Assembly (NCBI GenBank): GCA_900550965.1
Contig: URUC01000069.1
Span: forward strand, 1 to 10,289
Source of the DNA: an uncultured Collinsella sp.
GTDB lineage: Bacteria; Actinomycetota; Coriobacteriia; Coriobacteriales; Coriobacteriaceae
Reading direction: 5' to 3'
DNA length: 10,289 nucleotides
Part shown: one piece after another, positions 1-6,696 of the stretch
How positions within the stretch are numbered: position 1 is the first letter of the stretch
Layout of the letters: each line of letters begins with the position of its first letter
Notes under the pieces: generated by a model
The model's input: only the letters and a program-made list of their open reading frames with translations
Told to the model about the DNA's origin: nothing
The model's database searches: none
Made by a program: the position numbers and the translations under genes

Positions 1-33
1 ACTCGGACAAAACCGAGTCGGTTCTGCCCGAGT
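1..33. repeat. CCGAGT/ACTCGG short inverted and direct repeats
   Basis: ACTCGG at 1-6 is the exact reverse complement of CCGAGT at 13-18, giving a 6-bp stem with a 6-nt loop. A further CCGAGT lies at 28-33. No T-run follows, so this is not a convincing terminator by itself. It could be the tail of a larger structure cut by the window edge. Confidence 0.3.
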
Positions 34-74
34 AAGTTTGAATAGCGAATTGAAATTGTTATGTCCGCATGGTG

Positions 75-167
75 ATGACAGACGTGGTTTTCATAATGAC
101 AGATATAGTTGACATTACCCGATGGATGCAATATATTTCTGTCATGTTGCAACGGATATCTGTCCAT
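75..167. promoter_or_regulatory. Symmetric four-site operator array (GACAGA half-sites)
   Basis: The core GACAGA occurs at 77-82 and 98-103. Its reverse complement TCTGTC occurs at 138-143 and 159-164. Spacing between core starts is 21, then 42 (orientation flips), then 21 bp. Both inner and outer pairs share one dyad centre at 120.5, which lies inside the promoter spacer. The inner pair extends to ATGACAGA/TCTGTCAT. Steps of 21 bp (two helical turns) put all four sites on the same DNA face. This is seen directly. That the product of the downstream Xre gene binds here to autoregulate is an inference from its position. Confidence 0.6.
109..137 (+). promoter_or_regulatory. Sigma-70-type promoter of the xre-membrane protein operon
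   Basis: A perfect -35 box TTGACA (109-114) is followed by a 17-bp spacer and a TATATT -10 box (132-137). This predicts a transcript start near 144 and a leader of about 42 nt before the ATG at 186. The inner half-sites flank the promoter closely: one ends 5 bp before the -35 box and one begins just after the -10 box. Binding there would be expected to block RNA polymerase. Confidence 0.75.
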
Positions 168-185
168 TACTACGAAAGGAACTCC

Positions 186-416
186 ATGCCGGGCAAAAAG
201 AACCTCCGCATGAAGGCGGCGCGTGCGGCGGCCGGCCTTTCGCAAGCCGACTTGGCCGAGGCCGTGGGCGTTACGCGCCAGACCATCGGCCTGATCGAGG
301 CGGGCGGCTACAACCCCACGCTCAATTTGTGCGTGGCAATCTGTAAGGCGCTGCGCGTTACGTTGAACGACTTGTTTTGGGAAGACGAAACCGACGCCGA
401 CCCTAATACTCTTTAG
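186..416 (+). CDS. Small Xre-family helix-turn-helix regulator (76 aa)
   Basis: This is a cytoplasmic DNA-binding protein, probably a repressor of its own operon. Residues 7-61 form a Cro/C1-type HTH (HTH_3): the G-L-S-Q-A-D-L-A-E stretch (17-25) and the V-T-R-Q-T-I-G-L-I-E recognition segment (29-38) are typical. The acidic tail ends in DLFWEDE plus a few residues. The compact size and the R-Q-T-I-xx-I-E-xG-xYNP pattern match the short stand-alone regulators that often sit before small membrane proteins in Firmicutes and Actinobacteria. The frame is open upstream to 69, but that extension would be translated from promoter DNA. The ATG at 186 has AAAGGA (175-180) at proper distance and was chosen. 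Its TAG stop overlaps the AGGAG ribosome site of the next gene, so the two are tightly co-transcribed and probably coupled. Confidence 0.88.
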   Translation: MPGKKNLRMKAARAAAGLSQADLAEAVGVTRQTIGLIEAGGYNPTLNLCVAICKALRVTLNDLFWEDETDADPNTL

Positions 417-425
417 GAGTTCGCT

Positions 426-1010
426 ATGAAATTTGAAGATTTAAAACTCGTGCAAAAGTGGCGTGAATATGCCGGCCCAAAGGATGAGCGCCTGGAGGCT
501 GAGAGCGCGAAGATCTACAAGATTGGTTTCGTGCTGCTTTCGTTTGGCATGTTGATGATCTTTTTCTACCAGTTTATAGCTCGACAGGTTGCGTGGGTTC
601 ACAGCGACGCCAGTGAAATGCCGCATGGCTTTGCAACGCCGTTCGAGGCAGCCATGTATTTGTGGCTCGTTCTCGTGATGTTGATTTGCGCAGGCCTGCA
701 AACGCGGAAGGGCTATGTCGATACCAATCGTTTTGGGCAAACCGAGCATCTTCCTGTTGGATATTTCCTGCTTGTCAGCGGTCTTAGCGGCGCCGCGTTT
801 GCACTTGTTATTGCCGCAATGCGCTGTATCGCTGAGGCGCAGATCGTACCGCTCGAAAGCGTCTTTTGGTTGGCGAACCTGGCCACGGGCGTGTTCTGCG
901 GTGCGACGATTTTCGCGGCCACGTTTGCTGCCCTGTGCGCAACGTTTTTTACGGCGAAAAGACGCCGTGCCAAGCTCGAAGCAGAGCTCGACTCCTCTGA
1001 CGATATCTAA
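426..1010 (+). CDS. Four-helix membrane protein of unknown function (194 aa)
   Basis: This integral membrane protein has no catalytic motif that I can see. Predicted helices lie at about 33-52, 73-92, 111-132 and 146-174. The N-terminal 30 residues are charged and likely cytoplasmic, and the tail after 176 is basic (AKRRRAK) then acidic. The stretch P-K-D-E-R-L-E-A-E-S-A-K-I-Y-K-I-G-F (18-35), just before the first helix, resembles DUF6773-type proteins encoded next to small Xre regulators. That assignment is from memory and uncertain; DUF3169-type proteins are an alternative. The ribosome site AGGAG at 415-419 overlaps the stop of the xre gene, and the ATG follows after 6 nt. The pairing suggests a stress- or compound-responsive unit in which the Xre protein controls the membrane protein. 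No substrate can be named. Confidence 0.85.
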   Translation: MKFEDLKLVQKWREYAGPKDERLEAESAKIYKIGFVLLSFGMLMIFFYQFIARQVAWVHSDASEMPHGFATPFEAAMYLWLVLVMLICAGLQTRKGYVDTNRFGQTEHLPVGYFLLVSGLSGAAFALVIAAMRCIAEAQIVPLESVFWLANLATGVFCGATIFAATFAALCATFFTAKRRRAKLEAELDSSDDI

Positions 1011-1015
1011 TGCGT

Positions 1016-1053
1016 AATGGGCCGGCTCTGGGTATCCAGAACCAGCCCATTTT
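1016..1053 (+). terminator. Rho-independent terminator of the xre operon
   Basis: AATGGGC (1016-1022) pairs with GCCCATT (1045-1051), and TCTGG (1027-1031) pairs with CCAGA (1036-1040) around a GTAT loop. The 4-nt segments between them form two further G-C pairs and two mismatches. TTTT at 1050-1053 follows on the plus strand. It lies 5 bp after the membrane-protein stop, between convergent genes. The T-run is present only on the plus strand, but the hairpin may also slow transcription coming from the surface-protein gene. Confidence 0.75.
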
Positions 1054-1100
1054 GATGTTCGATGAGCCGAGTCGGCGTCTCTCACAAAAATAACTAGGAG

Positions 1101-4100
1101 CTAGCGAGACTTATCCGAATTGACCTCATTGGCGGTGTCTTTTTCGAGCGCCGTGCGGCGGGCGCTGTAGGCGATGAGGCCCGCGCCTGCCGCGGCGAGT
1201 GCTGCAGCGGCTGCCGTAAGGGGAGCGTTGACATCGCCCGTGCCCGCAAGCGCGCCCGCTTTTCCGGAGCGCTTGTTATTGCCGTGGTTCTTGCCGCTGC
1301 CGGAGCTGCTTCCGCCGGAGCCGCCGCCCTCGTCAGTACCGCTGCCACTCGAGCCACCATCGCCGTCTGCTGTCATCGGGGCGTCGTGAAGTCCTGTCGT
1401 ATCCGCGCTGTCGCATACGCCGACCTGCACTTCTGAGCGTTCGCATGCCGCGTCGGGCACATGAAGCTCGTGCAGAACGGCACCCAGCGCCGAGTTTGCG
1501 CCCGGTCGGATCTCCTCGAGCGTTACGGGATCGAGCGCCACCAGATTACGCGCCTTCGCATACAGCGTTACGCGTTTGCCCACTTCGTCGCTCCAACTCT
1601 CGGGGATGGCGAAGCTCATGCGGAACTGTGCCGTGCAACCCGGTGCCAGCATGGCGTTGCCGTTGTCGGCTACCAGCGGGTGCGTTGCAAAACGTGTGCC
1701 CAGCGTCTCGGGCGCGTACTTCACGTGTGCCATGTCGTTGGCCGAAGCATTTTCGGCAAGCTCCGGATCGTAGATCGATGCCGTGCGTGCGTTCGCTCCG
1801 AATCCGATGGATGCGCTGGAGAACGGTTGGCTGGAGCCCTCTCGGTACAGATCGATCGTGCCGGCAGTCAGCAAAGTGTTGCCGTCGTTTCGCACCGTGA
1901 CCATGAAGGATTCGCCTGCCGCTCCGGGCACCACCGCGCCTGAGGTAGCGACCGCGCCCGTCGGAGTGGCACACGCCACCAAGGGCACTTCGATGCCGTG
2001 TAGCTCTGCCTCGCTCTTCTCCGCGCTCACAATGTGCGTGGCGAGCGCGGAGAGCATGCCTCCCGACGTCAAAAATGTCGTTATCTGATCGACGGGATGG
2101 TCCAGTTCGCACATCACGAACGGCTCCGTGAACAGATCGCCTGCCAAGGTGCTGGCGAAGATGCGGAAGTGCTTGCCCATCACTGCTACCGGGTTGCCTT
2201 CTTCGTCGTAGGTTTGCCCCACCTTGCCATCGGTGTTCTCTACATAGAGCGCGCACCTGCCGTTGTTGCTTACGCTAAACGATGCCGGGCCACAGCCTGC
2301 GGCACCCACGGGCTGCGTTGCAAATGCCGATGCGCCTCGCGTCCAAGTAATATGCTGCAGCTGCTCGTTGACGGTGGCCAAAAAGCCCGAATGTTGTGGC
2401 CACGGCACCGCATGGGGCACCGTGGCGTCTGGTGGCATAACGCCCCAGCCCGCAATGGACTGGCCGATCACGGCGTACGATGCGCAGCCGCAACCGTCTG
2501 CGGTCTCGTACGCAACGGGCACCACCATTTTGCCGTTGATATTCTCGGGCTCGCTCAGCTCGATACTCGACGGTGCCTGCGGAAAGCGAAGAACTTGGCG
2601 GAACGTCAGGCTGTCGCCCAAATCATCCGACCACAGGGTAAAGCATTCCAGCGCAACCTCGGCCTCGCTGCCGAGCGCCTTTTCTGCGGTGGTTCCGCGG
2701 CGGTGGAGGTAGGCACCCGACAGGCGTCCGTCGACCAGCGTCTTGCCTACCGTGATGCGCGGGCACTGCAGGCAATGGTAGCCATCCTCTTGCAGGCGGC
2801 CGCGCGAGATGCTGCGCCATGACGTATGCGACACCACGCGGATCTCGTCATTACTTATGCGCAGGCGCACAACGGACAGTATGCCGGCTGTGCTTGCCGT
2901 ATCGAAAAGGGTGTTGTCGCCGGCGGGGCGCTCGCCCGAGACCAGCAGCACGTAGGCGTCCTGGTTTCCTCTTCCGTCCGTATATTCCACCACGTCGAAG
3001 TCGTAATCGAATATGCCGTCGCGCTCCACGTCGCCCTCGCCAAACCCAAGGGGAAAGTCCACGGGCGTGGGAGCGGACCACGTGCCGTTTGCCTTTGTGT
3101 GCACCACCAGGCGCGAGCGGCCATTGTCGCCGTAGCGCACCGAGGCGATACGGAACAGGCATTCTACGCCGGCAATCATCGTTAGCTTCATGTGGGCTTC
3201 GCTGAGCACGCCGGAAAACAGCACGTTGTCGCTCGAGGGTTTTATGCCGCCACGCTCGTCCTCCGACACGCCGGCAGAATTGGCGTTCGGGTCCGCAACG
3301 GCGTTCGTTGACTGACCGATGTAAGTGTACTCATACATCGGCGCGGCATTTTCGTCGTTCTCCATCAGCGCGTGGACGAAATGTTCGACCTGTCCCGTGT
3401 CGTCGCTCTCCGCGTTCGTCTCGAGCTCAATGCGCGTGACCGCTTGATCCCAATCGCGCACGACAGGCGCGGCGTTTACGGCAGTGGCCTTAACCTCGGC
3501 GCGTGCGAGCAGCTCGGCGTTGGTGACGATGGTGGCCGATGCGATAAACTGCGGCACACCACCTGCTTCGGCGTTGCCGGCCGAGCCGAAGCAGGCATCC
3601 AGCGTATAAGGCGTATCTCCACCCAATGCCAGCTCAGAGCGTTGGAGCACATACTGGTCGCCATTGTTCACCGACATATTCCACGAATCGATGAGTGTGG
3701 GCCACGACCCCGACCAAGCCTTGGTGGTCCACTTGAACATTACGAACTGGAGTATCACATCGACATCGACGTCTGCACCTACGCGCAGCCGCGGAAGCTG
3801 GTGTCCATCTGCCTTCTCGTACCCAATGAACAGCGTGAGGGATGCGGCGCCGCGCACGGCAGACGAAGCGACGCCTGCAACGCCGGCGCCAAAGGTGACG
3901 GCAATCCCGATCTGGATGGTGAACGAGCCCGACGTGTTTGAATAGTCGAGCGAAATGTTTTTAAAAAACGCCGCGCCGCTGCCGTGCGTGTGGGCACCCA
4001 CAGCGAGCGCCAGCTTCGCCAGCACCCAAGGGTTGACGTTTAGGAAAAATGGCACCGGTCCTAGGGTAAACTGCTCGGTCCAATTGAGGTCGGTTCTTAC

Positions 4101-5468
4101 CTGGAAGAGGGCCTTAATATTGCCGTATGCGGGGTCGTTGTTGTTACCCCAGGTTTTGCCCACCCAATCGTAGGCAAGCGAGCCGTACAGCTGTGTGGCG
4201 ATATCCATCGTGAACAGCGGCGTGCAATGGTGGCGAAGGAGCTTGGTGTTTCTTGGATCGGTGCCCGAACCGGCACTCATACTCTTGTACTGATTCCACT
4301 TCCCCTTCATCTCGTCGAGGTAGCGGTTTGCCTGCTTGGCGCCCGACTCGCGCGGCGATTTCTTCCAGTATTCCGGATCAGGGTTGCCCGAATCGTTCAT
4401 ATAGCTGGCTGGTTTGTATCCTCCGCCAAACAGCACGTATCCAGCAAACGAGAAATCGAAGAGGATCGGAAATGTGGGTATCCAGCACGTGAACTTATTG
4501 CCGCCGATGCCGGGAAACGCAGCGGGGAAATCAAACGGAGTGATCTCTTGGTCCATGGTGGTGGGAATGATGGTGGTCGAGCCCGATTCCGCCTTTGCGG
4601 CCGGCGCGGTGACAACGGCCATAGGGGATGAAAGCGTGTAGGTTTTGCCCTGATAGTCGAGGACAAAGCGCAGTTTGCACCCTTCTTCCAGAAGGCCCGA
4701 TGCCGCGTCGAGAAACGTGTCTTCGAGTGTGAACGTCGCCAGATTATCCGCGCCCGATGCGCTGGCCTTGATCTGACCGATCTGCGTGACGGTTTCGGGT
4801 GAGCTGCCCGCGGCAGGCGTCACTTTGTTGATGCGCAGCGTTGCCTGTCCGCCCTGCGGCAGATGTGCCTGCACGGTAAAGGCGTGCGTGTCGGGCTGCT
4901 CGTTTGCCGTGTCGTCCTTCGGCAGTGCCATGAACGTGGCTTCAGCGTACTGGATGTCCCATTCGTCGAATGTGAGCTGGCGGAAGTACGGCTCGCCGTC
5001 GGAAAGCGGACGTGTGGGCGCGGTTATGGCGGTGCCGCCCTGGATACGCGCAAGGGGAATCTCGACATCACGGTATCCCGCCGTGCTAATGGAGATGCCG
5101 CCGTTAAAGTCGTACGCGTCGAGAAGCGTTACCTCGTCCACGTAGCCTTCCGAAAGCGGCGCGACCTCAAAGATGGCCGTGCCTTCGTCATCGGTAGTGG
5201 CGGTGAGCTGCTTGCCTGCGGCATAGCGCGAAGTGAGCGTGACCTGGGTGCCCGTGATGGGCGTATTCTTGTTGGCGACGTCGACCACGACCACACCAAA
5301 CATGGCGCGCGAGAGAACGAGCACCTTAAAGGGACCTTCTTCGTCGGCATAGGCCGCGGTGGGCGCGAACGGCAGCAGGAAGGCATTTTTGCTTCCCGGC
5401 ACGCGAGGCAACATGATGTTCGCTAGCGAGGACGCTCCGGCAACAAGTAACGAACGGCGATCAAGCAT
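1101..5468 (-). CDS. Giant secreted, sortase-anchored surface protein (1455 aa)
   Basis: This is predicted to be exported and covalently attached to the cell wall. Residues 1-41 form a signal peptide: twin arginine in L-D-R-R-S-L-L (2-8), hydrophobic core and A-Y-A cleavage site (39-41), suggesting Tat export, though Sec use is possible. About 57-103 resembles a transthyretin-like carboxypeptidase-regulatory fold (T-D-D-E-G-T-A-I-F). The long middle is beta-rich and glycine-rich; parts of 640-1150 could be propeller-like, which is not established. About 1185-1310 looks like a CARDB/Ig-type domain (V-T-V-R-N-D-G-N). A Gly/Ser linker (about 1368-1392) leads to LAGTG (1407-1411), a hydrophobic segment (about 1417-1435) and Arg-Arg (1437-1438): a complete sorting signal. 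LAXTG is the motif of actinobacterial class E sortases. The start at 5468 has GGGAG (5475-5479) with a 6-nt spacer; the frame extends 32 codons further but that would bury the signal peptide. The function is unknown; adhesin or glycan binding is plausible. No sortase gene is in the window. Confidence 0.85.
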   Translation of the reverse strand: MLDRRSLLVAGASSLANIMLPRVPGSKNAFLLPFAPTAAYADEEGPFKVLVLSRAMFGVVVVDVANKNTPITGTQVTLTSRYAAGKQLTATTDDEGTAIFEVAPLSEGYVDEVTLLDAYDFNGGISISTAGYRDVEIPLARIQGGTAITAPTRPLSDGEPYFRQLTFDEWDIQYAEATFMALPKDDTANEQPDTHAFTVQAHLPQGGQATLRINKVTPAAGSSPETVTQIGQIKASASGADNLATFTLEDTFLDAASGLLEEGCKLRFVLDYQGKTYTLSSPMAVVTAPAAKAESGSTTIIPTTMDQEITPFDFPAAFPGIGGNKFTCWIPTFPILFDFSFAGYVLFGGGYKPASYMNDSGNPDPEYWKKSPRESGAKQANRYLDEMKGKWNQYKSMSAGSGTDPRNTKLLRHHCTPLFTMDIATQLYGSLAYDWVGKTWGNNNDPAYGNIKALFQVRTDLNWTEQFTLGPVPFFLNVNPWVLAKLALAVGAHTHGSGAAFFKNISLDYSNTSGSFTIQIGIAVTFGAGVAGVASSAVRGAASLTLFIGYEKADGHQLPRLRVGADVDVDVILQFVMFKWTTKAWSGSWPTLIDSWNMSVNNGDQYVLQRSELALGGDTPYTLDACFGSAGNAEAGGVPQFIASATIVTNAELLARAEVKATAVNAAPVVRDWDQAVTRIELETNAESDDTGQVEHFVHALMENDENAAPMYEYTYIGQSTNAVADPNANSAGVSEDERGGIKPSSDNVLFSGVLSEAHMKLTMIAGVECLFRIASVRYGDNGRSRLVVHTKANGTWSAPTPVDFPLGFGEGDVERDGIFDYDFDVVEYTDGRGNQDAYVLLVSGERPAGDNTLFDTASTAGILSVVRLRISNDEIRVVSHTSWRSISRGRLQEDGYHCLQCPRITVGKTLVDGRLSGAYLHRRGTTAEKALGSEAEVALECFTLWSDDLGDSLTFRQVLRFPQAPSSIELSEPENINGKMVVPVAYETADGCGCASYAVIGQSIAGWGVMPPDATVPHAVPWPQHSGFLATVNEQLQHITWTRGASAFATQPVGAAGCGPASFSVSNNGRCALYVENTDGKVGQTYDEEGNPVAVMGKHFRIFASTLAGDLFTEPFVMCELDHPVDQITTFLTSGGMLSALATHIVSAEKSEAELHGIEVPLVACATPTGAVATSGAVVPGAAGESFMVTVRNDGNTLLTAGTIDLYREGSSQPFSSASIGFGANARTASIYDPELAENASANDMAHVKYAPETLGTRFATHPLVADNGNAMLAPGCTAQFRMSFAIPESWSDEVGKRVTLYAKARNLVALDPVTLEEIRPGANSALGAVLHELHVPDAACERSEVQVGVCDSADTTGLHDAPMTADGDGGSSGSGTDEGGGSGGSSSGSGKNHGNNKRSGKAGALAGTGDVNAPLTAAAAALAAAGAGLIAYSARRTALEKDTANEVNSDKSR
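1236..1250 (-). other. LAGTG cell-wall sorting motif (LAXTG class)
   Basis: This encodes residues 1407-1411 of the surface protein, Leu-Ala-Gly-Thr-Gly followed by Asp. A hydrophobic stretch and two arginines follow, as in sortase substrates. Alanine replaces the usual proline at position 2, which is the established preference of class E sortases in GC-rich Gram-positives. Confidence 0.7.
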
Positions 5469-5520
5469 TTTTGGCTCCCATCCCGCAAATATCGGTGGAA
5501 ATAATCCAATTTTGCGAGAA

Positions 5521-5583
5521 GGCGCTTCGTGGCGGTAGTGCCGTTCGATGGCCAAAATGTCCAAATTGATCGAGCGAAGCGCC
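5521..5583. repeat. 9-bp inverted repeat in the LuxR / surface-protein gap
   Basis: GGCGCTTCG (5521-5529) and CGAAGCGCC (5575-5583) are perfect reverse complements separated by 45 bp. They lie in the 155-bp gap between the LuxR-type gene and the surface-protein start. They could be two halves of an operator or the stem of a leader structure. I see no clear -35/-10 pair for the surface gene in this gap, so its transcript may begin further upstream or need an activator. Confidence 0.4.
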
Positions 5584-5623
5584 GGGTTCCGGAACGCGTT
5601 CGATGCGCTTGCCAGCCCGGTCG

Positions 5624-6628
5624 CTAACGCAACATATGCGCGACCAGCTCGGCGCGTGTGCCGATGCCAAGCTTTGCGTATACGCCGGATAGGCGGTTTT
5701 TAACGGTGCCCGGCGATACTCCCATATGGCGTGCGATTTCGGCGTTGGTCCACCCACGACAGGCGAGCATGGCCATGGTGAATTCCGTGGTCGTTAGATC
5801 GTCGGCCACGTCCTCGCCCGAATCGGGGTTGTGGATGCGCCGCCAGCCGTAGCTGAATCGATACGTGATCTCGATGATGCGTGCGAAATCGTCAGGGTAT
5901 TGCGATTTTAGGCATGCCTCGATGAGTCCCTGCAAAAGGCCATGGTGTTCGCCGATGAGTTCGATAAGGCCGTCGGGACGCGCAATGTCCCAAGCGGCTC
6001 CGAAGTGTGCTTTTGCGGCGTCGATGTCCTTGAGGCTCATGCATGCCATGGAAGCTGCCAAGTGCAGGAACAGTTCCGAGATCGGATAGCTTCCCTGTTT
6101 CATGATCAGGGCATTTTCCACCATGCCCAGGCTGCGGCCGTATTCACCGCGCAGATACAACGCGTGCGCCATCACGTAGCTGGCGAACAGGCGCAGGCCT
6201 TCGGGTAGGTGCGCCGCAAGTGGATAAAACTCTTCGGCAGAATACGGGGAAGGCAAGTGCAACAGGACGCTCGCGGCGGAGGCGAACAGGATATGCGTGG
6301 CGTGGACGGCAGAAGATTCCTCGTCAGTTGGCGTATCGAGGATGCCCGCAAGGCAACGACGGGCATCGGTGATACGGTTGAGCGACAGACTGGCATATCC
6401 GCAGATAAGGCATGCGGAATAGCGCAGCGCGGGATCGGTGGCGTCAAGATAGGGGCGTGCTGTCTCGGCGGCGAGTGTGGCCTGTCCGCGAAAGTACAGT
6501 GCTTCTGCCGTGGCGATGGTGCGTGAATCGGGGTCGGAAATGCCTGCAACCGCAGCGTCAATCTGCCCCGGCACAAAGGCGGTGCACATCAACGGCATGG
6601 GAACGCATGGGTAGCCATCGCAGTCCAT
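5624..6628 (-). CDS. LuxR-type regulator with helical N-terminal region (334 aa)
   Basis: This is a cytoplasmic transcription factor. The C-terminal 57 residues (278-334) are a LuxR/GerE helix-turn-helix: L-T-T-T-E-F at the start, T-N-A-E-I-A-R-H-M (294-302), then S-P-G-T-V-K-N-R-L with K-L-G-I. The preceding ~260 residues are Ala/Leu-rich helical repeats of the TPR kind (for example residues A-x-A-L-Y-L-R-G-E-Y-G-R-S-L), with no receiver aspartate region and no P-loop. It is therefore neither a standard response regulator nor a full MalT/LAL ATPase. Start chosen: ATG at 6628 with GGGAG at 6636-6640. A TTG at about 6661 after AGGAG is an alternative adding 11 residues, and the frame runs open into the kinase gene. 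It lies 68 bp after the kinase and 155 bp before the surface-protein gene, both on the same strand, making that protein a likely target. Confidence 0.85.
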   Translation of the reverse strand: MDCDGYPCVPMPLMCTAFVPGQIDAAVAGISDPDSRTIATAEALYFRGQATLAAETARPYLDATDPALRYSACLICGYASLSLNRITDARRCLAGILDTPTDEESSAVHATHILFASAASVLLHLPSPYSAEEFYPLAAHLPEGLRLFASYVMAHALYLRGEYGRSLGMVENALIMKQGSYPISELFLHLAASMACMSLKDIDAAKAHFGAAWDIARPDGLIELIGEHHGLLQGLIEACLKSQYPDDFARIIEITYRFSYGWRRIHNPDSGEDVADDLTTTEFTMAMLACRGWTNAEIARHMGVSPGTVKNRLSGVYAKLGIGTRAELVAHMLR

Positions 6629-6696
6629 CTTCCATCTCCCAACAGCTGGCAACAATAGCAGCAATTGTACTCCTGTTGCTCGGGACTCCTTTCGTT

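Noticed and set aside
69..185. N-terminal extension of the Xre protein (39 extra residues)
   Set aside because: It covers the promoter and operator sites and has no good ribosome site. The ATG at 186 has AAAGGA and gives the normal family N-terminus.
441..1085. 214-codon open frame antisense to the membrane-protein gene
   Set aside because: Low-complexity, Arg/His-rich product without domains and overlapping a well-supported gene. A by-product of GC-rich codon use.
1085..1110. CTAG-CTC-CTAG hairpin followed by T-rich DNA on the minus strand as terminator of the surface-protein gene
   Set aside because: The stem is only 4 bp with a 3-nt loop and includes the stop codon; too weak to call.
2034..2822. 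262-codon open frame opposite the surface-protein gene
   Set aside because: Antisense to a continuous 1455-aa frame with a signal peptide and sorting signal; its Arg/Cys/His-rich composition is typical of a shadow frame.
5584..5623. Terminator after the LuxR gene
   Set aside because: GC-rich partial palindromes such as GTTCCGGAAC are present but no T-run follows on the minus strand.
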